DNA of 64,000 bases from an uncultured Alphaproteobacteria bacterium (GTDB lineage: Bacteria > Pseudomonadota > Alphaproteobacteria > RS24): positions 62,001 to 126,000 of the forward strand of contig CALKOC010000017.1 in the NCBI GenBank assembly GCA_938091085.1, written 5' to 3'. Under the pieces are notes generated by a model that made no database searches, was not told the origin of the DNA, and worked only from the letters and a program-made list of their open reading frames with translations. This document shows positions 42,982-51,552 of this stretch, piece by piece. Within the stretch, counting starts at the first letter, position 1; each line of letters starts with the position of its first letter. Position numbers and translations under genes: made by a program.

Positions 42982-43869
42982 CTAGCTGTAAGTTTCAGCG
43001 AGCCGGCGAATGGCATAAGCTTTTTCGACAATCGGATAATCAATAAAGTAACCATCGACCTGAATGGAAGCTGAGCCGGATGCTTCAGCAGCCTCAAAGG
43101 CAGCGATGATTTTTTCCGCCCTCTCAATTTCCGCCGCGTCCGGCATGTACCCCTGATTAACAGAAGGGACTTGCTTTGGATGAATACATAATTTCCCTTG
43201 AAAGCCGTATTTTACACCTGTTTTGACAGAGTTTTCAAAACTGTCTTCATCTTTGAGGTCAATATGAACAGTGTCAATTGGTGGCTCTAAACCCGCATCA
43301 CGCGCGATTAAAATCATGTGACCGCGCACATAGGAAAGCTCACCTTCATCCGCACTCCACTTAATGCCAACATCACGTGTAAAGTCACCTGCACCAAAAG
43401 AGAAGCGCTTCATTCTGCCCGGTTTCTTGCAAAGGGCCTCAAGGTTTTTCATCCCTTTTGCCGTTTCGATAATGGGCATAAGGTCAATACTACCGGACGG
43501 CAGATTGCGTTCTTTTTCATATTCCGTTATTGCCCAATCCACGGCAAAAAGTTCTTCGGGGTTTTCCAACTTTGGCAACACAATGCCATCAAGCCATGGG
43601 CCAATAACTGTATCAATGTCGCGGAAGCAATAGGGCGTATCTATCGCATTGACCCGAACATAACCCTTACCAGTGCGCGGCTTTTTCAAAACATCAATAA
43701 CAGTTTGCCTTGCATCGACCTTATCGGCATCCGCACATGCATCTTCAAGATCAAGAATGACCGCATCTGCACCATAAGTGAAAACCTTGGCCAACTTGTC
43801 TGGGTGGTTGCCCGGCACGAATAGAAAGCTCCGCAGTCCTGAAAATGGACGAACACCTTCTTGGGACAT
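42982..43869 (-). CDS. CitE/HpcH-family acyl-CoA lyase
   Basis: 295 residues, TIM barrel of the citrate-lyase beta family. Motifs: LFVPGNHPDKLAKVFTYGAD, VILDLEDACADADKVDARQ (metal Glu/Asp), VNAIDTPYCFRDID, LPKLENPEEL, PIIETAKGM, FSFGAGDFTRDVG and GKLCIHPKQV. Such stand-alone homologues cleave malyl-, citramalyl- or related 3-hydroxyacyl-CoA. It follows the UTRA-type GntR gene on the same strand with a 2-base gap, so the regulator probably responds to this pathway. Confidence 0.93.
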   Translation of the reverse strand: MSQEGVRPFSGLRSFLFVPGNHPDKLAKVFTYGADAVILDLEDACADADKVDARQTVIDVLKKPRTGKGYVRVNAIDTPYCFRDIDTVIGPWLDGIVLPKLENPEELFAVDWAITEYEKERNLPSGSIDLMPIIETAKGMKNLEALCKKPGRMKRFSFGAGDFTRDVGIKWSADEGELSYVRGHMILIARDAGLEPPIDTVHIDLKDEDSFENSVKTGVKYGFQGKLCIHPKQVPSVNQGYMPDAAEIERAEKIIAAFEAAEASGSASIQVDGYFIDYPIVEKAYAIRRLAETYS

Positions 43870-43871
43870 TC

Positions 43872-44603
43872 TTATCTCCTGTAACTCATGTTGAATGAAT
43901 AGGTAAACCTGCTTGCCGGATGTTCACTGACAGAAACCTCGAAAAGCCGTCCTTGCGTATCACGGTAACGCCTGACAATAATGATTGATGAACTCCCGGC
44001 TTCCACATTTAACCGCGCAGCCCGCTCTTTGCTGAGACTGCCAGCCATAATTTCAGCGTTTATTTCGTCTGCCTGAATCCCAAAATTTTCTTCTATGATT
44101 TTAAAGACGGGTCGATCCGGCTTATTAACATCCTTTAGTGAAAGATTAATTTCTTTGGGCACATAAATATCTGTTATACAGAAAGGCGATTTATCCTGTG
44201 TGACCCTGAGGCCTTCTAATCGTGTCCATTCGGTACCAGGTGTAGTTTTTAAAAAATTTGCGAGTGAAATGTCAGCTTCAGTCGAACTCGACTTATTCAT
44301 GTGAAGGACAGTATCGTGTGGATATTGAAACAACTCTTCAAAACCTTTGACTTCTTGAACGATAAGCTCAACGGGCTTATCGGACAAAAGAATAGTTCCA
44401 CGACGCCGATGGCGGCTAATCATACCCATTTTTTCAATTTCTCTAAGCGCAGCTCTAATCGTGAAGCGGCTGACATTGAAACTTTCCGACATGGCCTGTT
44501 CAGAGGGGAGTTGTTGTCCTAATTCATACTGACCACTTGTTATTTGGTTAATGAGTGTTTCGGCAATCTCCGAATATCTGGCTTTATATATTTTTTTTTG
44601 CAT
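43872..44603 (-). CDS. GntR-family regulator, HutC/UTRA subfamily
   Basis: 243 residues. N-terminal winged helix (YSEIAETLINQITSGQYELG, QLPSEQAMSESFNVSRFTIR) and C-terminal UTRA ligand domain (SSSIIIVRRYRDTQGRLFEV, then SVSEHPASRFTYSF). It is divergently transcribed from hyuA with a 111-base gap holding two palindromes, a usual arrangement for control of the divergent operon. It shares an operon with the CitE-like lyase, so it may couple the two units. Confidence 0.93.
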   Translation of the reverse strand: MQKKIYKARYSEIAETLINQITSGQYELGQQLPSEQAMSESFNVSRFTIRAALREIEKMGMISRHRRRGTILLSDKPVELIVQEVKGFEELFQYPHDTVLHMNKSSSTEADISLANFLKTTPGTEWTRLEGLRVTQDKSPFCITDIYVPKEINLSLKDVNKPDRPVFKIIEENFGIQADEINAEIMAGSLSKERAARLNVEAGSSSIIIVRRYRDTQGRLFEVSVSEHPASRFTYSFNMSYRR

Positions 44604-44635
44604 TTAAATAACAATCTGTCTTGATTTATTGGTCT

Positions 44636-44648
44636 GCATCATTGATGC
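44636..44648. promoter_or_regulatory. Palindrome in the GntR/hyuA divergent region
   Basis: GCATCA-T-TGATGC is a perfect 13-base palindrome 33 bases from the GntR start and 67 bases before hyuA. A second palindrome, TACTAGTA, is at 44677-44684, 31 bases before hyuA. Either may be the operator for the UTRA-type regulator. Confidence 0.45.
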
Positions 44649-44714
44649 TATTAAAGTTAACAAGCATTCAAAATATTACTAGTACAAATATCCATTACAT
44701 ATGGGGGAATAAAA

Positions 44715-46787
44715 ATGTTTAAAGTAGGAGTTGATGTAGGCGGAACCTTCACTGACGTCTTATTGGTCGATACAAAATCATCAAGTTTTTTTACATCCAA
44801 AGTACCATCAACACCAGAGGATAGCTCCAAAGGCGTATTGAACGGTATTAAAAAAGCTTGTGAATTAGCCAATGTAGATATGGCAGATATTGAGGTCATT
44901 ACACACGGTACAACTGTCGCAACTAACGCCATTTTGACTGGGAAGGGCGCAAAAGTAGGCCTTGTCACCACAAAAGGCTATGGTCAGGTTTTGCAGATTG
45001 CGCGCTCTTATGTACCTGGCGGTTTGGGTGGATGGCTCTACTATCAAAAGACTCCACCGCTCGCCCCCTTAGAATTTACGATTGAAGCTGACGAGCGCAT
45101 GGGCGCGGATGGTGAAATTGTTAAAGGTCTAGACGAGGCTGCACTCAGAACTTCACTGGAAGGTCTCAAAGCTAAAAACATCGAAGCCCTGACAATTTGT
45201 CTCATCAACAGCTTCTCAAATGATGAACATGAAAAACGCATCAGAGAGATTGCCAGCGAAGTTATGCCGGACATTCCTGCATCAATATCGAGCGAAGTTA
45301 TTCCTGAACTTCAAGAATATGAGAGAACGGTCACCACAGTCGCAAATTCCTATGTGCGCCCTGAGGTTGAAAAATATATTTCCAATCTTGAAGCCGAATT
45401 TAGCGAAAAGATGAATGGCGCTAGCCTATCAATCCTTAGATCTGATGGTGGTTTGGCGACGGCCCCTTCAGCTGCCAATTTTCCGGTGAACCTGCTCATG
45501 AGCGGTCCGGCAGGTGGCGTATCAGGTGCTATCTGGGTTGGCGAACAGGCCGGTATTAATAATGTCATCACCTTCGATATGGGTGGCACATCTACAGATG
45601 TGGCACTAATTGAAAACGGTCAGGCGCTTGTCCGCCGTGAAACGACTGTCGGTGATGTGACTGTCCGCGCCAGTGCCTTGGATGTGCGTTCTATCGGTGC
45701 CGGTGGCGGTTCAATCGCCCACGTACCAGAACTTACCAAAGCTCTGCGTGTCGGCCCCGAATCTGCTGGTGCTGTCCCCGGGCCTGCCGCTTATGATAAG
45801 GGGGGCGAAAACCCAACAGTTACTGACGCCAATGTGGTTCTTGGCTACCTGCCTGAAAATCAAAAACTTGGCGGGGACATGAACATCCGCAAAGACCTTG
45901 CCGAAAAAGCGGTTCAGAAAGTTGCTGATGCGCTGGGGCTAACAGTTAACGAAGCCGCAGAAGGTATCGTCAAAATCGTCAATGAGCGCATGTTCGGTGC
46001 TGTTCGTCTTGTATCAATTGAAAAAGGGTATGACCCGCGGGACTTCTCGTTAATGGCTTTTGGTGGTGCTGGACCTTTGCATGCCAACGCACTTGGTGAG
46101 TTGACGCAATCATGGCCGGTAATCGTACCGCCAGGGCCGGGTATTCTTTGTGCCTATGGTGATGCCACAACACGCTTGAGAAATGAGGCATCCAAAACCA
46201 TCATCGTCAATATGAAGAATGCCGATGGCAGCAAAATCGCTGAAGATCTTGGTGAATTGGCACAAAGTGCCGGTGAGGGTCTAACCATCTCCGGTAGCAA
46301 TGACGCCGTTAACCTCGATCCGAAAACGCTGGAATATCGTTATGAGATAGATATTAGGTATTCAGGTCAGGGTCTGGTGTTGACTGTGCCTGTTTCCCTC
46401 GAAGACGTAAAAGCGGGTAAATTCGATGCTGTAGCCAATGATTTCGACGAGATGCACGAACAGCTGTTCACATTCCGTCTGGATGCTGAAAAAGAATTCG
46501 TTAATCTTCGCGCTATTGTTCTCGGCCCACCATCAGATGTTGAGTTGTCGGACTCTGGCGAAGCCTCATCCGGATCGGTTGAAGATGCTATCATTATGGA
46601 TCACGAAATTTTCCATAATGGCGAAATGCACAAAGCAAAAGTTTATGACCGCGCTAAACTTGACCCCGGACACATTGTTAACGGCCCTGCCGTAATCACT
46701 GAAATGGACTCAACAACCGTTGTGTTCCCCGACCATGAAGCCAAAGTAGACAGCCGTCGCAATTTGCTGCTGTCGCCTAAATCCTGA
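44715..46787 (+). CDS. hyuA: Hydantoinase/oxoprolinase subunit A
   Basis: 690 residues, ATP-binding subunit of the hydantoinase/oxoprolinase/acetone-carboxylase superfamily. Nucleotide motifs DVGGTFTDVLLVD (start) and FDMGGTSTDVALIENG; GTTVATNAILTGKGA and AGGGSIAHVPELTKALRVGP are conserved. With subunit B it opens a cyclic amide (N-methylhydantoin, 5-oxoproline or similar) at the cost of ATP, or carboxylates a ketone; sequence alone does not choose. hyuB follows after 19 bases. Confidence 0.94.
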   Translation: MFKVGVDVGGTFTDVLLVDTKSSSFFTSKVPSTPEDSSKGVLNGIKKACELANVDMADIEVITHGTTVATNAILTGKGAKVGLVTTKGYGQVLQIARSYVPGGLGGWLYYQKTPPLAPLEFTIEADERMGADGEIVKGLDEAALRTSLEGLKAKNIEALTICLINSFSNDEHEKRIREIASEVMPDIPASISSEVIPELQEYERTVTTVANSYVRPEVEKYISNLEAEFSEKMNGASLSILRSDGGLATAPSAANFPVNLLMSGPAGGVSGAIWVGEQAGINNVITFDMGGTSTDVALIENGQALVRRETTVGDVTVRASALDVRSIGAGGGSIAHVPELTKALRVGPESAGAVPGPAAYDKGGENPTVTDANVVLGYLPENQKLGGDMNIRKDLAEKAVQKVADALGLTVNEAAEGIVKIVNERMFGAVRLVSIEKGYDPRDFSLMAFGGAGPLHANALGELTQSWPVIVPPGPGILCAYGDATTRLRNEASKTIIVNMKNADGSKIAEDLGELAQSAGEGLTISGSNDAVNLDPKTLEYRYEIDIRYSGQGLVLTVPVSLEDVKAGKFDAVANDFDEMHEQLFTFRLDAEKEFVNLRAIVLGPPSDVELSDSGEASSGSVEDAIIMDHEIFHNGEMHKAKVYDRAKLDPGHIVNGPAVITEMDSTTVVFPDHEAKVDSRRNLLLSPKS

Positions 46788-46806
46788 AAATTGGGAGATT
46801 ATTATC

Positions 46807-48684
46807 ATGCATGAGAAAATTCTCGAGACAAACACAACCCCTTATAACCGGTTAGAAGTTGACCCTATTACACTGGATATTATTGAAAATGCGCTTCGTA
46901 ATACCCGTGAGCAAATGGATGCAACGCTTTTCCGTACAGCCATGTCCCCGGGCATCCGTGAACAGGGCGACGCTTTTCCAATGATTGCCAATGTAGACGG
47001 CAAAATGGTTGTTGGACAATTTGGCTCGTTCATTCATGGCTTCATGGAAGCTTTTGAGGGCACCATTGAAGAAGGTGACATGATTTTCACCAATGACCCT
47101 TACAGCTGTGGCGGCGCAGTCAGCCATTTGAATGATTATTTGGTCATCAAACCGGTTTTTAAGGATGGCCGTCACCTCTGCTGGGCAGCACATTTTGGTC
47201 ACATGACTGATATTGGTGGCCGAGCACCAGGTTCATTGCCGAACGAAGCTCGTGAGATTTTTGAAGAGGGTGTGGCCGTGCCACCCGTGAAGATTTTCAG
47301 AAAAGGTGAGTTACAAGACGACATTATTAAAATTGTTTTGCGTAACTCACGTATGCCGCATTGGAACGAGGGTGACTTTAAAGGCGTTATTGCCGCCTGT
47401 AATATTGCGGATCGTCGTTGCATTGAAATGGCCGAACGCTTTGGTGATGATGTTTTCTACTCTGCTCTTGATGAGTTGCTAGAACGTAACTGCCGCGCCA
47501 TGCAAAAACTAATCATGGAAACAGTACCGGAAGAGGTTCAAACCTTCGAAGATTATATCTGTGATGATGCGCTGGGTTCCGGGCCCTATAAAATCAAATG
47601 CTCAATGTGGCGTGAAGGCGAAAAAGTCATTTTTGACTTCGAGGGAACTGATCCACAAAGCCCCGGTTCGATTAACTTCTTGCTGAATGAGGAAATGTTC
47701 AAAATGTTTTGCGGTACATTTATGATTTCCGCATTTGACCCGCAAATTCTCTTTAATGACGGCTTCTACGACTACATGGATGTCCGTATTCCTGAAGGGT
47801 CTTTACTAAAACCAACCCGCCCAGCAGCACTTTCATGCCGGACACATGCGTTGGGACGTATCTTTGATGTTCTTGGCGGATTACTTGGTCAAGGTAATCC
47901 GGATTTCCTATGTGGTGCAGGCTTCTCTGACAGTCCTCACTTTATGTATTCCGGTTATGATAAAAATGGTGAGTGGTACCAACTTTACCAAATTGGCTTT
48001 GGCGGTATTCCGGCAAGACCTATTGGTGATGGGCCTGATGGTCACTCCCTATGGCCAGGCTTTAAGAACGTACCTAACGAATTTCTTGAGGCTTATTTCC
48101 CGCTCCGCATTGAAACTTATGAGTCAATTACGGACTCAGGCGGTGCTGGCTATCACCGAGGTGGTAACGGCATTCGCATGGGTTACAGATTCCTTGAAGA
48201 TGGAGAAATCTCAATTCATGATGACCGTTGGTTGACCTACCCATGGGGTGTTAACGGCGCTAATCCTGGCTGGCGTAGCACGAAAGAACTTGTGCGTGCG
48301 ACCGGTGAAACAGAAATGCTGCCATCCAAATGTGACCGTTTTGTAGTTAAAAGTGGCGACATTCTTTACTTCAATACTTGGGGCGGCGGCGGTGTCGGCG
48401 ACCCGCTGACAAGAGAAGCAGAACGCGTCCTTAAAGACGTAAATTCCGGGCTTGTCAGTCTTGAAGCCGCTAATAACATTTACGGTGTGGTTATCGCAAA
48501 TGGCGCAGTTGATGAAGCCGCTACAGAGGCATTGAGAGCTGATAAATCTGCCAATAAGGCGGAGACTAAGCTGTTTAACTTTGGCGATGAACTCGAAGAG
48601 CTTCGAGCTAATTGCTTAGCAGAAACTGGTCTTGAGCCACCTGCAGCACCGGACTTTTCAAAAAGCCGTCTGGCCGCTGAATAA
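46807..48684 (+). CDS. hyuB: Hydantoinase/oxoprolinase subunit B
   Basis: 625 residues, catalytic partner of HyuA. Signatures: MSPGIREQGDAFPMI, FTNDPYSCGGAVSHLNDYL, AAHFGHMTDIGGRAPGSLP (metal His/Asp) and GGAGYHRGGNGIRMGYRFL, ending in a Gly-rich TWGGGGVGDPL segment. No large insertions that would point to acetone carboxylase alpha subunit. An 11-bp hairpin follows the stop before the YrdC-like gene. Co-transcribed with hyuA. Confidence 0.94.
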   Translation: MHEKILETNTTPYNRLEVDPITLDIIENALRNTREQMDATLFRTAMSPGIREQGDAFPMIANVDGKMVVGQFGSFIHGFMEAFEGTIEEGDMIFTNDPYSCGGAVSHLNDYLVIKPVFKDGRHLCWAAHFGHMTDIGGRAPGSLPNEAREIFEEGVAVPPVKIFRKGELQDDIIKIVLRNSRMPHWNEGDFKGVIAACNIADRRCIEMAERFGDDVFYSALDELLERNCRAMQKLIMETVPEEVQTFEDYICDDALGSGPYKIKCSMWREGEKVIFDFEGTDPQSPGSINFLLNEEMFKMFCGTFMISAFDPQILFNDGFYDYMDVRIPEGSLLKPTRPAALSCRTHALGRIFDVLGGLLGQGNPDFLCGAGFSDSPHFMYSGYDKNGEWYQLYQIGFGGIPARPIGDGPDGHSLWPGFKNVPNEFLEAYFPLRIETYESITDSGGAGYHRGGNGIRMGYRFLEDGEISIHDDRWLTYPWGVNGANPGWRSTKELVRATGETEMLPSKCDRFVVKSGDILYFNTWGGGGVGDPLTREAERVLKDVNSGLVSLEAANNIYGVVIANGAVDEAATEALRADKSANKAETKLFNFGDELEELRANCLAETGLEPPAAPDFSKSRLAAE

Positions 48685-48688
48685 CAAT

Positions 48689-48722
48689 AATCCACATTGT
48701 CGTGAGAGCGGCAATGTGGATT
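48689..48722 (+). terminator. Intergenic hairpin between hyuB and the YrdC-like gene
   Basis: AATCCACATTG (48689-48699) pairs exactly with CAATGTGGATT (48712-48722), 12-base loop, with only four T in a row around its end. The weak T tract suggests a partial terminator or an mRNA-stability element setting the ratio of upstream to downstream genes. Confidence 0.5.
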
Positions 48723-48749
48723 TTACACTTTACATAGAGGGGATTTATT

Positions 48750-49433
48750 ATGGGCGTTTTAGCTATCGAGAAAGACGCAAAGCAAGCCTTTGATGTCATT
48801 ATGGGTGGCGGTACTTGCATTCTACCAATGGATGTAGGCTATGCTTTCTTGGGTAAGGGTCTTGACCCTGTTATGCATATTTTCAATACCAAGCAACGTG
48901 CGAACACAAAATATAACGCACTTATCGGTAACATGGATCATCACCGATCCTTGCATGAATGCACAAGCAGAGGGCGCGAAATCGTTTCTGCCATTGTCGA
49001 AGATTATGATCTTCCGTTAGGTATCATTGCGCCCTGCAACCCAGAACACGAGTTGTTTGGTACAATTGAAGAAGAGCTTTACACACGCAGCACAGTAGAC
49101 AACACGCTTGCCATGCTCACAAATGCCGGACGTTTTCACGCAGAAATTACACGCCTGTCTTTCGAGGCGGGTCAGCTTTTCTTTGGTTCATCTGCCAATG
49201 TTTCGACAACCGGTACGCGTTTCCGGGTAGAGGATGTGCAGGACGAGATTAAAGAAGCAGCGGACTTTATCGTGAATTACGGTCCCGTGAAATATACCCA
49301 TCAGGGCATGTCATCGACTCTTTTAAATGTCGAGACGCTTGAGGTGGTTCGTTTTGGTTGTTGCTATGAGAATATCAGCGATATCCTAAAACGGCATTTC
49401 AATATTGATATGCCGCCCAGACCTGCTGAATGA
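48750..49433 (+). CDS. YrdC/Sua5-domain protein, divergent
   Basis: 227 residues, one YrdC-like domain. The classical nucleotide/carbamoyl motifs are recognisable but altered: LPMDVGYAFLGKG where Sua5 has PTETVYGLG, TKQRANTKYNAL for the KxR-x-NPL block, and SSANVSTTGTRF for the S-x-N-x-S/T-G block. It sits in a catabolic operon (hyuAB upstream, MmgE/PrpD downstream), not with tRNA-modification genes, so it is probably not the house-keeping threonylcarbamoyl-AMP synthase. A carbamoyl- or carboxy-adenylate role is speculative. Confidence 0.8.
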   Translation: MGVLAIEKDAKQAFDVIMGGGTCILPMDVGYAFLGKGLDPVMHIFNTKQRANTKYNALIGNMDHHRSLHECTSRGREIVSAIVEDYDLPLGIIAPCNPEHELFGTIEEELYTRSTVDNTLAMLTNAGRFHAEITRLSFEAGQLFFGSSANVSTTGTRFRVEDVQDEIKEAADFIVNYGPVKYTHQGMSSTLLNVETLEVVRFGCCYENISDILKRHFNIDMPPRPAE

Positions 49434-49494
49434 ATACAAGCCGAGCAAAGCACGATTATGAGTGTTAACTGCAATTTATGAGTGAGAGATAATT

Positions 49495-50865
49495 ATGTCT
49501 GAAGCAACCCGTATTTTATCAGAATTCTGTGAAAACATTGCCTATGAGGATATTCCTCAGGACGTTATTGACCGCACTAAACTTCTACTGCTGGATACTA
49601 TTGGTATTATTGTCCGCGCCAGGCATGACAGCGAGTCGACAGATAGTTTACTCGCAGGTATCGACAAGCTTGGACTTAATGACGGCAATTGCAGTGTCTT
49701 CGGTGATACCCAGAATTATGCCCCTGCGGCAGCGGCTCTTATTAACGGCACGCTGGCGCATTCGCTTGATTTTGATGACACACATGCAGAAGCCTCGGTT
49801 CATGCCAGCGCACCAATTATTCCTGCTGCAATTGCCGCCGCACAATTAACGGGTGCTTCAGGTCGTGAACTTTTAACCGCTTGTGTTGTTGGATATGAAA
49901 CCCATATCCGGCTTGGTGAGGCTGTTGGCGCGGCAGATCATTATGAGCGTGGCTTTCATCCGTCCGCAACATGCGGAATTTTTGCTGCTGCTGCTGCCGC
50001 AGGTAAAATCCTCAAACTCACCAGCGAGCAGTTTAGATATGCCTTTGGTATTGCCCTCAGCCAATCAGCCGGCTCGATGCAATTCTTAACGGATGGTGCT
50101 TGGACGAAAAGACTTCATGTCGGTCAGGCTTCACAAAATGGGCTGATGGCAGCTTTCTATGCGCATGAAGGTTTTAAGGGACCCGAAGAAGCTTTTGAAG
50201 GCAAATGGGGCTTTTTCAACAGCTACAGCAGTGCCGCCAAACATGATCGGGCAACAGAAGGTCTCGGAAAAAGCTGGAAAACCATGACACTGGGCGTGAA
50301 GCCCTATCCGTCATGTCGTTATAGTCATGCTGCAATTGACGGGATTCTGGATATTCTTGAGGAAAGCAACCTCGATACCAATAGCGATATTAAAATCGAT
50401 GTTGGCCTTTCTAAAAGAGGCTATGGCATTATCGGCAATCCACTGGATCAGAAGCAACAGCCCAAAAGCATTGTGGACGGTCAGTTTTCCATGCCTTTCA
50501 GTGCTGCCGTTGCTTTTAAAAAGCACGGGCTGGTTTGGGACGATTACCGCGAATGTCTCGACGATAATGACACACTGGAACTTTGTAAAAACATCAATGT
50601 TTATATTGATGATGAAGCAGAGTCTTTCAGCCCAGAAAATATGAGCGCCAAGGTAAAAATTCATGCTGGCGGTGAAAGCTATGAACGCTTTGTTCAGATT
50701 CCAAAAGGCGAGCCTGAAAACTTCATGTCGGGTGATGAGTTTTTGTTCAAGTTTAATAGCTTATGCGCACCCTATATGACGGATAGTGATATGGCGCGGC
50801 TCTCCGACAGTATTCTGTCACTGGAAAGCCGGAACAATATCGCCGAAGCGCTCTTTTCCGCTTAA
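49495..50865 (+). CDS. MmgE/PrpD-family protein
   Basis: 456 residues, the family of 2-methylcitrate dehydratase and cis-aconitate decarboxylase. Visible blocks: DTIGIIVRARHDS, ALINGTLAHSLDFDDTHAEASVHASAPIIPAA (the most conserved segment with the Asp/His active-site loop), GFHPSATCGIFAAAAAAGK, LHVGQASQNGLMAAFYAHEGF and KPYPSCRYSHAAIDGILD. The reaction is probably dehydration, isomerisation or decarboxylation of a carboxylic acid. RBS GAGAG before the ATG. It is the last rightward gene of the hyu run, convergent with the amidase at 50877. Confidence 0.92.
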   Translation: MSEATRILSEFCENIAYEDIPQDVIDRTKLLLLDTIGIIVRARHDSESTDSLLAGIDKLGLNDGNCSVFGDTQNYAPAAAALINGTLAHSLDFDDTHAEASVHASAPIIPAAIAAAQLTGASGRELLTACVVGYETHIRLGEAVGAADHYERGFHPSATCGIFAAAAAAGKILKLTSEQFRYAFGIALSQSAGSMQFLTDGAWTKRLHVGQASQNGLMAAFYAHEGFKGPEEAFEGKWGFFNSYSSAAKHDRATEGLGKSWKTMTLGVKPYPSCRYSHAAIDGILDILEESNLDTNSDIKIDVGLSKRGYGIIGNPLDQKQQPKSIVDGQFSMPFSAAVAFKKHGLVWDDYRECLDDNDTLELCKNINVYIDDEAESFSPENMSAKVKIHAGGESYERFVQIPKGEPENFMSGDEFLFKFNSLCAPYMTDSDMARLSDSILSLESRNNIAEALFSA

Positions 50866-50876
50866 ACCTGATAGGC

Positions 50877-51488
50877 CTAGCTTAAAGCTGTGATGATTTC
50901 CTGACAGGTCATTATGTCGGCATAACGTCTGCCGACATCTCTGATATTGTCATCATGCGCGTCTGCATCCTGATCGCCACAACAATCCTCGGCAACAATT
51001 GTTCTGTAACCATATGAAAAACTGTCTATGACGGAGGCGCGAATACATCCGCTCGTAGTACATCCGGTTATGATAGTCGTATCAATATTATGCTTAGTCA
51101 GCCACGTAAGAAGCGGGGTCAGGAAAAATATGGATGGCGCAGATTTAATAAACTCAAAATGATTATCCGGGTCCGAAAGGCGTGGGTCAATTTCAGTAAA
51201 TTTATGGCCGTGAAAAAAGCCACCATCAAAAAGCGGTGCGACTTTCCAGTAAGACATTTCTTCGGGTCCACTCCAGCTTGTCCGGCAAGAGGCAATTGGC
51301 ATATCCACACTTCTCGCAAACTTAACCAGTTCAGCAGTTTTATCGACCGCAGCATTTACGTGCGACGACCCACCAATCTGGCTCGACGGATCAGTAAAAC
51401 CATTTTGAAAATCCACAATCAAAAGCGCACATTTCTCGCCTATGCCGATATTGTCCGACCCATAACCAGCTTTATCAAAATTACTCAT
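50877..51488 (-). CDS. Isochorismatase-fold amidohydrolase, N-carbamoylsarcosine-amidase-like
   Basis: 203 residues. The cysteine-hydrolase triad can be assigned: Asp26 (LLIVDFQNGF), Lys115 (FEFIKSAPS) and Cys148 (ITGCTTSGCIRAS). The last motif and the following YGYRTIVAEDCCGD resemble N-carbamoylsarcosine amidase more than isochorismatase. Next to HyuAB, an N-carbamoyl-amino-acid or carbamate hydrolase would release ammonia and CO2 from the opened ring. Divergent from the second amidase, 64-base gap. Confidence 0.88.
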   Translation of the reverse strand: MSNFDKAGYGSDNIGIGEKCALLIVDFQNGFTDPSSQIGGSSHVNAAVDKTAELVKFARSVDMPIASCRTSWSGPEEMSYWKVAPLFDGGFFHGHKFTEIDPRLSDPDNHFEFIKSAPSIFFLTPLLTWLTKHNIDTTIITGCTTSGCIRASVIDSFSYGYRTIVAEDCCGDQDADAHDDNIRDVGRRYADIMTCQEIITALS

Positions 51489-51523
51489 CCTATCCCCCGT
51501 TAATTTTCATTATCATATTGAAA

Positions 51524-51533
51524 GTCCAGACTA
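51524..51533. promoter_or_regulatory. Shared 10-bp element before the second amidase
   Basis: GTCCAGACTA in the divergent region of the two amidase genes is the exact reverse complement of TAGTCTGGAC at 41745-41754 before the second CoA-transferase. Possibly a common operator; only two copies were noticed. Confidence 0.3.
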
Positions 51534-51552
51534 TTGTCATTAGTTTGTATAT

